A stretch of DNA of 64,000 nt, from the NCBI GenBank assembly GCA_012845835.1, contig JABAKD010000021.1:574501-638500 (forward strand). Direction: 5' to 3'. The stretch is from Undaria pinnatifida. Lineage: Eukaryota; Sar; Phaeophyceae; Laminariales; Alariaceae. Under the pieces are notes generated by a model. That model searched no databases and was not told where the DNA came from. It saw nothing but the letters and a program-made list of their open reading frames with translations. Both the position numbers and the translations under genes were made by a program. This document shows, in pieces, positions 31,906 to 43,660 of the stretch (positions are counted from its first letter, which is position 1; each line of letters opens with the position of its first letter).

Positions 31906-33970
31906 GTATGTATGTTTCAGTAAAAATTTAGGCTAGACTAGTCTCAGCAGTCAAGTCTACAGCAGTGGTAGTAGTTGCACAAAATTTACGGAAGGTCGTT
32001 CGCGCGTGTAAATATATCAGATAGACTATAGTCTAGGACGGTGACTCCCCTGGATGTTGTCAGGGAACAGGACGATTTTCGATAACCATCTTTCTGTGCA
32101 ATGTTTACAAAATACATGGCCCAACAGGTAGTCCGACTAAACCACGTGAGATGGCAGTTCGCTCTTCGTGCTTACGGCCTCCGGCGGCTCCTATTGCTGG
32201 GGGCTGATGAAATTAAGTGCAATCAGGTCCGCGGGGGGGGTTTTGGCTATAATATTTTTTGATCCCATATTACAGCTCCCAAAATATTTTCTGGCGGCAA
32301 TCTGTTCGGTAGTCCCGGCAAGTTGCCCGGGGGCTGCCGCAACGACTTGGGATTTAGGATCTTGCGATAGACCCTTCGGAATCGATCTTGGAAAAAAAAT
32401 CCCCTACTGTGTACCCTCATACGTATCGGGGTGAATAAGTAGTGCTAGTGCACACACTGGTTGTTTTACGTATCAAGAAGGTTATACACAGCAGTGCCCC
32501 ACAGCTTGCCCCACAGCATCCCGAGCGGCCCAATCAACGTCCAATCAACGTTGAGTATTTCCAAGCACGGCATCCAAGGCGGGCGAATGAACCTAGAGCC
32601 TTCACCAGCGACAGCATCCAAGCACTGGTCACTCCATGGCGTTTGGGTCTCGGGGTTCGGGCTAGGGTTCGGGTCGGGTGTTTTCTGTTGACCGAGATAA
32701 AACAAACTGGGTGTACGTATTATATCTCCCCATGTCGGGGTACGGAATAGCTCCCGACATTTTTTGTACATAGCTGATAGATTGATGAGTTGTTCTGCCT
32801 GTTCCCCCTTGGCGCGCGGAATATCCTGAATGAAGAACAGTCCAACACTTCTTGAACCTCCACCGCTGATCCACCACATGCCATGATAAAGATATTTTGA
32901 TTTGCCTACTCTACAGCAGCTGCTAGCAGCAGTATCATAATATGCACCCTCGCGTAGCAGCACCCGGCTTGTACCTCACCTGTTATACGGCATAATAACG
33001 ACAACAGGTAGGTGCGCCTGTTGACGTGAACGCTACTGAATAACTGAGCACTAAAAAACACCACTGCTGTGCTGTCCGTCGCTCCTTGGGTGGTTGGGCC
33101 ACAGCGAGCTCGGGGAGTGGCAGCGGGGATGTGTACAGTGTGCACCCTAAACTCCTGCATGCAGCATGCTGCACTAGGTACCAGTTATGTTCTTTTACGT
33201 ACACGAGGAGTAAAGTACAGCAGCAGGGGCAGAACACCTTATTATCTTTGATACCACACTGGGGGTAGCTGCTGTTCAAGCCCCTGGCGCTCTAGGTGGT
33301 CGTTATAGTGCGCGAATATCACGCCGCAATCTTTCAACTTCAACGCCGACACTCGTACGTAGAAAGAGAGGCGAGAGAGCTCTAGACAATAATACCAGGT
33401 ACCGGGTACATGCTACCGACGGAAACCGAGAGAGATCTCTTCCCTCGTGTTCATCCGTACTGCTGTACAAGCACTGTGCTGCTCTGTGGTAGTCATATTG
33501 CGAGTACTGTACGGTAGTGTGGGCACCTATATGGGAGATGACATACAAAAAAAGGGGGGTATCCCAGGTATACGACTGCAACAGCTTCCTCTTGTCTTTC
33601 GTAGCGTGTAGTACACACGAAGTTAGGGCACACAAGGTCCGACGGCGAACCACGCTAGTGAAACGATTGAAGGCGAGCCAACCAAGCTAGCGAAACGATA
33701 GGAGGCGAACGAGGGGTGCTTCCACAGGAAGATGAGGGTTGGCTGCTGTGGTAATAGACTAGACTACGTGTCGAAGGAACACAGTGGATTTTCAACTGAC
33801 CTAACCATGTGACCGCGTGGTAGAGAGTTTTTTAGTTTTTACACTCTATTTCATTGGCCGAGGGCTACGGTAGGTCCGCAGATAGGAATAATAGTCTAAA
33901 GCATTATCCAAAAGCGGCGCAGGCGCGTTTCTCGCCCGTTTCTAGCCCGTTGTGGGTCCGGGTTGGGGTC
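31906..33970. other. unassigned region
   Basis: No supportable gene lies here. Degenerate G-rich strings such as GGGTTCGGGCTAGGGTTCGGG (near 32655) occur, but they are not regular. The longest frame (32466-32963, minus) has no motif. Confidence 0.4.
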
Positions 33971-34003
33971 AGGGTTAGGGTTAGGGTTAGGGGTTAGGTT
34001 AGG
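33971..34003 (+). repeat. interstitial TTAGGG telomere-like repeat
   Basis: Three to five TTAGGG units, the last ones imperfect (TTAGGGG, TTAGG). TTAGGG is a telomere unit in several eukaryotic groups. Sequence continues on both sides, so this is internal. Confidence 0.75.
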
Positions 34004-34309
34004 TCTACGACCGCACCTTGATCCTACCAGGAAGTGCTTCCTACCTCGCGACCGCGAGCAGCCAGCCTATGTTGTAGTTTGACTGTATCCAACACCTCTG
34101 GAACGGCTACCGCTCATACAACTCTCCTGAGAAAAGATGTGACGTGTTCTAACCGAAGAGAGTGCTTGCGACCCACAGCCGTTAGTAACACGTGAAAGAC
34201 AGGCTGAGACACAGATGAAAAAAAAATTATGGTAGCAAAAAAAACACAGACACAAAAATATGAGAAACCCAGTCTGGGTCATCTTAGATTGCAGTTGTAG
34301 TATTCACAA

Positions 34310-34540
34310 TACAATGGGTGTCCTCTTTACCGTCTGGCGGAAACACGGAGTGATTACTATTCCCGATGGGCTAAGGCGGGGGCGGAACCATGGTTACTGT
34401 TGTTGCAGTAGTATTAATAGTAATAATTCAGTAGGTAGGTGTCCCCTGTGCTGTCTGACGGAAAACACGAAATTATTCACTTTTAATAATGTAGGCGAAG
34501 GCGGGGGCGGTACCATGGTTACGAGCGAAACCGAGTTTCT
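34310..34540. repeat. tandem duplication, about 127 bp
   Basis: Two diverged copies share GTGTCC(T/C)CT, GACGGAAA, CACG and GGCGGGGGCGG(A/T)ACCATGGTTAC. Confidence 0.6.
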
Positions 34541-34940
34541 ATTGTACACGCCGCTAAAGTAAACCACGTAGGGAATAGGGAATAGGTAACCCATTTTTAG
34601 ATCGCTCAAGCCGGGTACGTCCGCCGCCGCCGTCGACCAAAAATAACGAAAAACAAGGACCGTCGATTTGTTGGTTATACCGACCGTACGACAAACAATC
34701 GATCCACTAACGCAAACAAGTGGACGGTAGCAGTTGCAAATGTCCTGCTGCGAACGGTCTTGTTATAGCGACAGCTATACGCTGTTTGTTGTCTCCGTGC
34801 ACTTGGCCAAACCCTCTTACCCGCTGCATGGGGAGACTGTTCGATTGGTATGCTCGAACGAACTTTGACATGCACCAGATAAAACACGTGTCGCTGTATG
34901 TGCTGCATGTGCTGTATGTACTGTGTCAGCAATTCCAACC

Positions 34941-35205
34941 TTGGTTTTTGTATGGGGTTTCCCTTTGGTTTTCTTTAATCAATATGGGGATGGGTGATGT
35001 TTTGGAGTGATCGACGTTAGTTAATGCTCATGCTGGACGTCGTACAATGGCCAAAACTGTTCTAATACAGTCTAGAAGGGGGGGTATAGAGTTTGTGCGC
35101 AGGTTTACTTTTACGAGTGTTTCCCTTGGTTTTCCAAAGTTTTTCTGGGGATGCTTGTGACGGGGTTGGTCATTCAAGCTCATGCTGCAACACTGTCGGA
35201 TGGCA
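34941..35205. repeat. tandem duplication, about 170 bp
   Basis: Two diverged copies share TTTCCCTTTGGTTTTC, TGGGGATG, a GTTTTGG/GGGGTTGG block, GCTCATGCTG and ATGGC. They have no coding potential in common. Confidence 0.45.
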
Positions 35206-37320
35206 AGCATAGAATATCGTGGGCCCATGTTCCGTCACCAGTCCATCAGAGGGCCTCATAAGTGTGCTCTCGGAACGTCATCAGTAGTTGTGGCTCGATA
35301 GAAGATAGTTTTTTCCCGTCCATGCGTATGTATGGCCCTTGCTCTCCATCTTGTCCTTGTCACCATGTCGTCTTTCCCTATCGTTCTTGCTTCTCTTCTT
35401 GCATCTTCTGCGAGTGTTGTGTACATACCCTACGCATGCTGCTGAAGCTACGGTAGCGGGGACCCATTTTTTTTGGAGGCCCCTCGCTTAATGAGAAGTA
35501 CTTCTGCACCTCCCCCAACACCTGGCTTTAGGCACAAAAATAGCGCAGCTCGATGGACATCACCATGGCCTAGGTATCACACGGATATGGTATATTGTGA
35601 ATCGCAAATAAAACGCAACCAGATTGCGTAGATTCCGAGTTCCACCGCCCCGTCAATCAGAGTCAGTTTCGCCGAAAAGTTATATCCCCTCTCTTAGCAC
35701 AAGCTACCTTGCAGTTGTCGCCGTCAAGTCTCTTGCTGGTATGCGAAAAGCTAAAGGACGAACTCAATGTGTACCGAAGGGAACACTGCCATCGTAGGAA
35801 GAAAGTGCAGCCCGCACACGCGTATAATACCACTGTGTTACACGACACGCGTCGAACGTACACATCGTTGCGGCGCACGTCGAGAAAACGACCACTTACA
35901 CCCCAGCGGCCCACCGAGCTGCCTCGTATGTAGAGTCGATGGCTATAATCTCTACTGCACTCCTTTGTTTCGGTGTTGTTTTTCCTCCCGAGGTCCCTAA
36001 ATGGGTAATCGATTTCTTTCTTAGGAACTTGTGATGGCCGCGAGTCCCGCCACGGTGCGGTGGAGGGGGGTGTAGGTCATCTAGCACTATTGACTCATAT
36101 TCTGCGGCAAGGGTTGCACTTCTGGGGCGAAGCGTTTCTGTTTTTCTGGTCGGCTGAGCCCCTCAAGTATAGAACTATCAGTCAGCATGCTCATTGCTCG
36201 AGTATGCTTGCTTTGGAGATGATAATCACTACTATCGCCAGCATTGAGATCTCCGGGACCCCCCCCCCCCCTGCAACTAGAAGCGTATCGAAGGTCCTTG
36301 ATTTCCCTTCAGCAGTCCGTGGCAAAGGGAGGTCTCCCGAGATAGAACGCTGACGACATTAATGCTAAGAGCTCAAAATTATGCGCTTGTCGGATATACG
36401 GCACTATCCACGAGACCCCTCAGTCACTGGGATAAAGTGGTATAATGGATAGTGCTGGTGCTGCTAAACACTTTCGTGGCATGATGCTGATCGATCATTT
36501 GCCTGGCTCCGAACGTAAAGGGCTCTCCTAGCCCACACCTGGTAGTTACCCAAATAACGGATACCTGATATTGGAGATGGAGGACACGTCCTTCGCCCCA
36601 ATCCTGCATCTAAGGTGCTTGCACCTTCCTCTTTGGTGCCCCAAGGGTTAAGTGCATCAAGCCTTAGAGGGAGGAGTGTCCTTCCCTCCCATGTGACCGC
36701 GAGAGAAGGCGCGCGAGCCCTCTGGCTGATCTTTTCCCACCAGGGGGAGCACGTTTAGATTTTGACGCAGCTATCATACGATAAAGATGTCACTTTCTGA
36801 ACTTTTTTTTTTTTGCTGTGTGACGTTTCCCCTTAGCCCCAAATCGTGAGAATGCCATTCTTGCGTTTTGCCATAAATAATTTTTTGCATCGACGCGTGC
36901 TACGATAGAGGCAGCACTTTTCGGCTGAAATTTAATAGTTTCTGAATGACGGGCTGGCTCCTTAACCCATCTTAGCCCACCGTCGTCGGTGAGATTCGTT
37001 CATTTAAAAAAAATAACTTTCGATGTATATCTAGGCCACGGTATTGTCTATGGGGTAGCGCGTTGGTTTTTCCCGGTTTTTGGAGCGGGAGAGGGCTCCT
37101 CAAGCGAGGAAACTCAGAAAAAAAAACGGACCGCCCCTTCCATAGTTTGCGTGTAACGGTAGGCCTTGGGATTATTCACCGTGAGGCACTTTCATTGCTA
37201 TGTAATACATCGGTTTTGCCCTTGAGGGGCATTCCTTCTTATCGGCTACTACACACCTCCTCAAGTGAGTCCTGAGCCTCAGAACAAAATGGTAACGTCA
37301 CCCGTACCGTAGCGAGAGTC
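35206..37320. other. unassigned region with MITE-like fragments
   Basis: Fragments like MITE ends occur at 35446-35475 (GAAGCTACGGTAGCGGGGACCC) and 36893-36960 (GACGCGTGCTACGATAGAGG). A tRNA-like head (GGTATAATGGATAGTGCTGG) lies at about 36431 without a matching 3' half. No gene is supported. Confidence 0.4.
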
Positions 37321-37432
37321 TTTTCCGCACTCATATTAGTCGCTTTCTCACCCATGTGCCTTTTCAGCACTCAGCTTGGTCACTTTCTCACCCATGTGTC
37401 TTTTCCGCGCTCATCTTCGTCGCTTTCTCACC
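37321..37432. repeat. 40-base tandem repeat, 2.8 copies
   Basis: Units start at 37321, 37361 and 37401 and share TTTTCCGCACTCA, GTCGCTTTCTCACC and CATGTG. The period is exactly 40. Confidence 0.85.
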
Positions 37433-38159
37433 TCCACCCCCCCCCTTCAATCGGCCCCGAGCCGCGAGAAAGCCGACCTACCGGTTGACCGCCTTGACAG
37501 CTTACACTTATCTTCAATCTGATCGGAAACTTACCATGTTTCCGACCCTATTGTACTGCTAACCTGCCATCGACTATCTAGAGCTCGCTGAATTTAGCGT
37601 TCCACCCAAAATATCTAACCCCCCCCCCGCTCTTTCCCCCCGCCCAAGCTGATGGCGTGCTCACGGTACTGCTAATAGACCACTACAGGACCTAGGTGTG
37701 AATGCGGTCATCGATCGCCTGGTATCCAGATTAGTATTTCAGCGGCCACTTTATTCCCACTTTGCAATGGGTATATGATCTCAAGGAAGATATATCGACC
37801 AAGGCTGAATACCGATCGACGTCCTAGCCGGGTAACGTTGCCAGGGTCAGAAAGACGACTACAAGGACGGTTCGGCCCATAATCCTTCTGCGCACAGAGA
37901 GCATAGTCTAGAGGGGGGCAAATATGACAATATTTATAGGAGGTATTTCTTCGCACAAAAAGTTGTGTAAAAGCTCTACGAACTCCCGATTTGTCAAGCA
38001 CTGTCCCGTACGTGTAGTTGGCTGCATCCATTAAACCACAGCGATTCTGATTGACAGTGACGAGTTATCCGCCGTCCTCGTTGTCTGATGCGAAGTCCAG
38101 TCAGTGAACTATACAGGTCTGTTGAGAGTAAATCACCCCCCTCCCCCCTCCCCCCTCCC
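37433..38159. other. unassigned region with C-rich microsatellite
   Basis: A CCCCCCT tract lies at about 38137-38158. No gene is visible. Confidence 0.5.
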
Positions 38160-38470
38160 TATTCTATGTAGTAACCCCACTGCTGCCTCTGGAAGTGGCC
38201 GCACCCGAAAAAAAGTTCATTCCAGGCTATCATCGACATGAAAAACATTTCGCGCAAGGTGCGGAGGTCCGCCTCACAAACGGTTCTTGGTAGGCTTGAA
38301 ACGGCGCATCGCGTTTGGACCAGCGGACGCAACGTCTGATCGGTCGGTGAAATCCCGACGCGCTCCCTCCCATTGCAGGTATGACAGGATCGAAAGCCAT
38401 ACGGATACGGGCATGCACGACGCCCCTCCCCCTCCCTCCCCATGGTACGATGATTTCCTCCCCCCTCCCA
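38160..38470. repeat. dispersed repeat P, copy 2
   Basis: A direct copy of 7385-7690, ending in a CT-rich tract about 75 bases before pseudogene D. Confidence 0.6.
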
Positions 38471-38544
38471 TCCCCCAACTCTTCCCCGTTTGACGGCCTT
38501 GACTTCAAACAGCATATGCATCGGAGGACGATGAACGTTACCAC

Positions 38545-39870
38545 GTGATGGGTGGTGGACGACCTCCGCACGGTGGCGATGGCGGCGAGCTTGTTCAAAA
38601 TAATCCACTCGAAAGCCAAACACCGAAAAAAGACGAGGAAGACGGGGAGATGCATTGCGTACTGCCTCCGTCCGATTGTGGCGGTGGCAATGACGATGAC
38701 GGCCGCCTTGGTGCCGTCCCGCTGACACGCAGCCTAGCCTCACGAGCTCGGACCTGCATGGCAATTGAGCTGATGTTGGAGGTGTCTTCGACCCTGTACG
38801 CCTACCAGTAAGCCGCATCAGCTGGGGCGTTCGATGCTACTGTGGATTGCACAAAGTATGGTGTATTATCTAAGATCTACATTAGCTCGCTCGTCGTGGA
38901 GGTATGCGACGAGCCGATCGACGCGGAAGCTTTCTATATCTTCACAGCTTCTCCTGACAACAAAGTGGCATTTCTATGGGAGGATCACGTTGTCTGTGAC
39001 TACTTGGACGCCGCTCCCACGGGCGTGGATAGTTTTGAGTAACGCTGCCCTTGCCTAAGATTCGCGTTTATCCACACACCGTGTTCGTGGGTTGCACGTT
39101 CCCGCCCTGCGGATGACATGTATGTGCCATGGGGAAAGCATGGAAACCGGTAATAACACATTTGGCGGTCCCCCTCTCACGCCGTTTGGACAAGCTTCTG
39201 GTGTGGATTGCTGGGCAACGAACCCGTCAGGAACCGCACAGCTAACAATGATTTCCTTGGTGGTGGCGCTAAGTAGACAACGCCTAGAAGCAGTAGTCGG
39301 CTTCAAGTATTGGAGGCATTCCAGCACCATTTCTATAGCTGGTTCCACGATTGCCACCTCAGTTTTCGATGTCTTCCGGGTGCCAATTGTATCAGCGGTG
39401 CTATTTTGTCTACCGGGTCTCTAAAGAAAAGAAACACCTGATACGCCCGTACGAATACCCGTTCTTTTTTAGCTGGCGTGGGCTACCTTATTGTTTGCGT
39501 TCGCCGGAGTCGTGGTCAGGTAAACGGCGGAAAGTTCTCCCCGCCTTGAGCAGCGGTGCCCGTATCTCGACGCAGTTGGAAACGGGTTAGTCTGGCTTGG
39601 TGCAGGATTGATCGAGGTTGTTGCGACATCGTACAAAATCTGGACAGGGCCCGGAATGCAAAGTTTGTGCCAAGGTAATTCGCCAAGCTGCTAGTCTGTT
39701 GGCGTCAAAGCTGCTGGCTCTGGTGACCATGTGCATCGCTCACAGCTTTTGGGCGAGAGCTCAGATGTTTATGCATGCAGGAGTGAGCATTCCCGAGGTT
39801 TCTCTGAGAAGAGGCGCCGGTTCCGTGGTTTTAAGGTATTGTCGGCCTTGCGAACATGTTTCAGCTACAA
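38545..39870 (+). pseudogene. membrane protein family copy D (broken)
   Basis: This is collinear with genes A and B but interrupted. The first helix region reads MLEVSSTLYAYQ, then a TAA at 38809-38811, then AASAGAFDATVDC. It continues through SKIYISSLVVEVCDEPIDAE to a second TAA at 39040-39042. After a frame change it shows VDCWATNPSGTAQLT and RLEAVVGFKYW, then a third stop at 39422-39424. Weaker traces of helices 4 to 6 follow (GLVWLGAGLIEVVATSY). The cysteine of the DDICYA block is replaced (DDMYV). The N-terminal acidic region is recognisable but diverged. Confidence 0.85.
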
Positions 39871-40689
39871 AATGTGAGTAGTGCTTGAGGTCGTTCGTTG
39901 AAGCCTACGACTAATTGAGGGTTCTCTCGTGAACGAGGTGGGGATGGGTTGGGGTTTCCCCGCTGTTTTGCACAGGGGTGTAGAGCTCGTTTAAGGCGGA
40001 GAAACCATTGACCAATCATCGCGTGTAATGGTTTCAGGCAGAAATCTCCGGTGTCGACCAGGGTCTCTGAAAAAGGAAATCGGTTCGTGTGCGCCCGTGG
40101 CGTCGGGACACACACGCTCATCTAAGGGTTTATCACTGATATGGAGGCATGCATGGTTTTTACTCGAACCGTAGCATGTGCGGTCACCGCCTTCTACGAC
40201 GCAATACGTGCCTGTTCTCGATTACGGTCCGTCTACTGAACCCAGGGTGTGGTGATGCTGGCCTCAGACTCCTGCTGTGTTTAGGAGTGTCGGTGCCGTG
40301 CTGTGGGTTGCTCGATTCCTCGTGAAAAGGCGCCACGTGTCTGTCTGTTCGTCTGTATGGTTCTCCAATGTCAGCAGCCCATGACCTACGACTACGTGCT
40401 CATGGGCGATCCCAAACGATTGGCTTCGTACCCCGACATAAATTAATACCAGTACATGGTAGCTGAAAGATACACACGCGAACGGCCTGCGCGAAACACC
40501 AGTTTGCGGGTGCTCCGTCCGTTGAGCCACCGATTCGTGCACGAACTCGCTGATTTAGCAAATATCGAATAAATAGCCTCTTTCTATATGTCACCTGTAC
40601 TTGTTTCGTCGGCCACTACCGGTACGGGCACTGAACAGCTGGGCGTACAAATGAGGAACTTGAGCGAACAACCCGTTTGCCGAGCGTTT
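39871..40689. other. unassigned region with tRNA-like A box
   Basis: On the minus strand at 40545-40500 the sequence GGTGGCTCAACGGACGGAGC resembles a tRNA D arm with A box (GGCTC pairing with GAGC). No convincing B box or acceptor pairing follows, so it may be a SINE head or chance. Confidence 0.3.
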
Positions 40690-40957
40690 GACGCCTGCTA
40701 CGATATAGTCTAGAGGTACCAGTTTTCGTCTGAAATGGAATGAACTATGATCTATGAACGACATTTCTTTCTAATGACTCTCGTGGTATACTTAGGCCAT
40801 GGGATTTTTCAGCCGGTATTATCAGTTTTGTTTTTCTGAAAAAAACAGTGTTTTGGGTCAAGAAGGACATGAATATCATGTCTTAAGCTCCGAAAAAAGT
40901 GAGGGTCCTCACAAAAAAAAGAGGTGGAAACACCCCTATCGTAGCACGTGTCGTCAA
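40690..40957. mobile_element. MITE with GTGCTACGATAG ends
   Basis: The left end is TGACGCCTGCTACGATA, then AGAGGTACC. The right end, reverse-complemented, is GACACGTGCTACGATAGGGG. The element is about 268 bases and noncoding. Related ends occur at 23926, 36893 and 45007. Confidence 0.6.
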
Positions 40958-42259
40958 GCCGTTCACTGCATGCTAAGCTTTCCGCGTGCTCCGGACGCAG
41001 TCGCGAGTACTCTCCTTTCTTCACCAGGCCACTCATGCCGGTATCATGTCGCCACGTTGTGCGTTGGTGATGTTGAGTGAATTGTACAATAACTCGTCAC
41101 CTTTCGAAAAAATCGGCACACGGGAAGGGTTTCTGTTGCTACGACGGGGAAGAGGAGTTGCAACAACAGTAGGTTGCGATCACTTGGGAATTGAGTCCAC
41201 GTCGTTAGTACACACGTACACAGTTTTAGACAAGTACTAACCAAGAAAAAAACGAGTGTCGGTATTTCTGATTGGCGTAATGCAACGGGTTGAGAGTCAC
41301 TTGCAGTAGGGATCAAGCAACGTACGTTTTATGCAGGCTGCCAGGAAATTTGACTTGACAGAGAAACAGCAAAGTGGATGTATGTCCCGTCGCTCGTCAC
41401 ACTGAATATATCTACGTTGTTGCTAGAGAACAGTAGTCCATGGCCTTTTCGGTTGGCTATCCGGGGTATATCTATATTCACATCTCAAATGACGACAGTC
41501 ATCTCATGATGCAGTTCTTAGGGCACATCAGTTAGTGAGTGTGTTGCTGGGAATCACCTCGACGATGTATCGCCCACTTCATTAGTTCGTCGACCACAGA
41601 ATGAGTACAGGTCTGGTATTTATATTAAGATCGTGTATACCATAAACATATAGTCTAAAGCTCCGCACAAAAATGTATCAGGTACAACGATTTTCAATAC
41701 TATCTGGTACGAAAAAAGTAGTAATCATGGCTGATATACAACTTTTTGTGAGTGACCAACCCTCGTAGGCATCCACATTTTCGTATGTATGCATGCAATC
41801 AAGTTGTTGATATAGCTTACAGAACGCAGCGCCACTACAATGTATTGCTAAGAGCATGACATCGAACCTAACCACGGGGAAGAAAACTTTGTTTAGACCA
41901 CATCTTGGGAGTAAAGAGGTGCAATCCTTGCTCTGACTTCGATCCATATATAAACGTTGCCTAAGTGGAAGGCTAGGCTTCGGTTCCGTAGAGCGACTGC
42001 CACCTAGCCCAACACTATTGAGTAGGTCCTCCGATGCCGCGGTCTATTTGCTAGCCCGATTTTTTCCCAAAATCGACCACCTAAGGCAGCAGCCTCACGA
42101 GAAATAAATGTCACTTTTCATCTGTCAAATAATGGGACACTGTGGGACTACATGCACACCAATGAACGCGAACCCACCGGCCATCTTGAATCGTAGACGA
42201 GACAAGCACCCGTAAACGTATACACACATCAATACCGCGTTGTGCGCAAGACTCCGCCA
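40958..42259. other. unassigned region downstream of membrane gene B
   Basis: No gene or clear repeat is seen here. Confidence 0.5.
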
Positions 42260-43630
42260 CTACTTGGAATACGTAAAAAAAACACGTTTACTAAGAGGCT
42301 TCTCAGACTTAGACCGCGTAGAACTGGCTCGCCTACTCAGAGATCTCTCTAGGCGCTTCACCGATTGCGCACTCATCAACTTAGCTCTCGTCCATAAACA
42401 GCGAGCAGCCCACATCGATACCAAACCCAGCAGTTCCAGGATGAAAAGACCGGCAGCTTCCAGCGCTAACGCGCCAATGTCGGTTATTTTAGCCCCTGTC
42501 CAGAGTACATACCATGTTACCGTAACCTCGAGCAATGCTGCGCCAAACCAAATCAATCCGTTCCCGACCGCACCGAGATACGGGACACGGCTGGTAGCGT
42601 AATCGGAATACTCCGCCGTTATCTCTACCAGAGCGCCAACGACGGGAATCGGTACGATAGTCCACGCCAACAAAAAAAAACCGGAACCTCTGGAGAAACC
42701 AGGAAGTGTCAACAGCACCGATGCTACCGCGACCACCCCCAACGTTTCGAAAACGGACAAAGCAAGCGTCAAAGCAGCTGTTCGCTTACCAATGTCCTTC
42801 CAGTACTTGAATCCGACTACTGCTTCAAGGGCTTGACTGCTTAGTGCAATCGCCAAGGCCATTGTAGTAAGCTTCATGGCTCCGACGGGGTTCGAGGCCC
42901 AGCAGCCATCGATAAAATCGTACGGGTGCATGAGGCCAACAACGGTCCCATTCTCACTCGGGTTGGTGTACACCCCTTGCGCATAACAAATGTCATCCCA
43001 CGGACTAGAGAGCGCAATCCACGCGCACGATGTGACCTCGAGTCTATCGCCATAGCAACTGCAGAGCTTCTGAAACTTCTTCACGCCGTCGACAGTATCG
43101 GTAAGGCTATCACATTCAACGTGCTCCTCGAGAGAGGTGGACCCACTTGAGGGCTCGTAAAGATCGTCGGTGAAGCTCCCGGATATGGAAAAATCGTCGG
43201 TGGGGCTCGAGGTTTCGATAAAGCCGTCGGTGAAGCGAGGGAGACCGTCTGCATCGATACGTTCGTCGCATTGTTCCGTGACGAGGTAGCTGATATATAG
43301 CTTAGAAAGGGGACCATCATCACTACAATCCACCTCTCCGTCCAAGGCTCCCGCTGATACGGCTTGCCAGAAGGCCCACACGGTCGCGGCCACCTCCAAG
43401 GCAAGCCCAACGCCTAGGGCCACTCGAGCACGAAAGGTTCGGTCGCGTGACGGTTTGTCAGCATCACCACCACCACCACCAGCAACAACTTGACCACCAC
43501 CAGCATCACGAGGAGGTGACGGAGCACCCACCGTGCAAAGTGCCGCGTCCTTGAACATCGGGTTGTGAAAAGCTTCGTCTGCGACACCATCGCCGTCATC
43601 ACCACCGTTCTGAGGTAATGCAGCGTCCAT
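42260..43630 (-). CDS. six-helix membrane protein, family copy B (intact)
   Basis: The ATG at 43630 gives 456 residues, close to copy A. Upstream in-frame codons exist only from a GTG. Helices are predicted near residues 69-91, 251-274, 284-309, 316-340, 354-377 and 391-411. All eight loop cysteines of copy A are present (102, 121, 173, 190, 192, 202, 215, 243). One NxT site lies at 227. Relative to A, the acidic head is shorter and the loop gains a Ser/Thr/Asp insertion made of TDD repeats (about 134-167). The most conserved blocks are DDICYAQG, LEAVVGFKYWKD, YLGAVGNGLIW and LELLGLVSMW. The tail is longer and basic with RRASS-like sites. The gene has a single exon; its function is unknown. 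Confidence 0.82.
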   Translation of the reverse strand: MDAALPQNGGDDGDGVADEAFHNPMFKDAALCTVGAPSPPRDAGGGQVVAGGGGGDADKPSRDRTFRARVALGVGLALEVAATVWAFWQAVSAGALDGEVDCSDDGPLSKLYISYLVTEQCDERIDADGLPRFTDGFIETSSPTDDFSISGSFTDDLYEPSSGSTSLEEHVECDSLTDTVDGVKKFQKLCSCYGDRLEVTSCAWIALSSPWDDICYAQGVYTNPSENGTVVGLMHPYDFIDGCWASNPVGAMKLTTMALAIALSSQALEAVVGFKYWKDIGKRTAALTLALSVFETLGVVAVASVLLTLPGFSRGSGFFLLAWTIVPIPVVGALVEITAEYSDYATSRVPYLGAVGNGLIWFGAALLEVTVTWYVLWTGAKITDIGALALEAAGLFILELLGLVSMWAARCLWTRAKLMSAQSVKRLERSLSRRASSTRSKSEKPLSKRVFFTYSK

Positions 43631-43660
43631 TGCGTGGAAGTGTTCCTTGTCCTTGAGCAC

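Noticed and set aside
33971-34003. Chromosome end
   Set aside because: TTAGGG units are few and sequence continues for tens of kilobases on both sides.
36425-36475. tRNA-Arg-like gene start (GGTATAATGGATAG)
   Set aside because: The D-arm-like string is suggestive, but no T arm or acceptor pairing follows.
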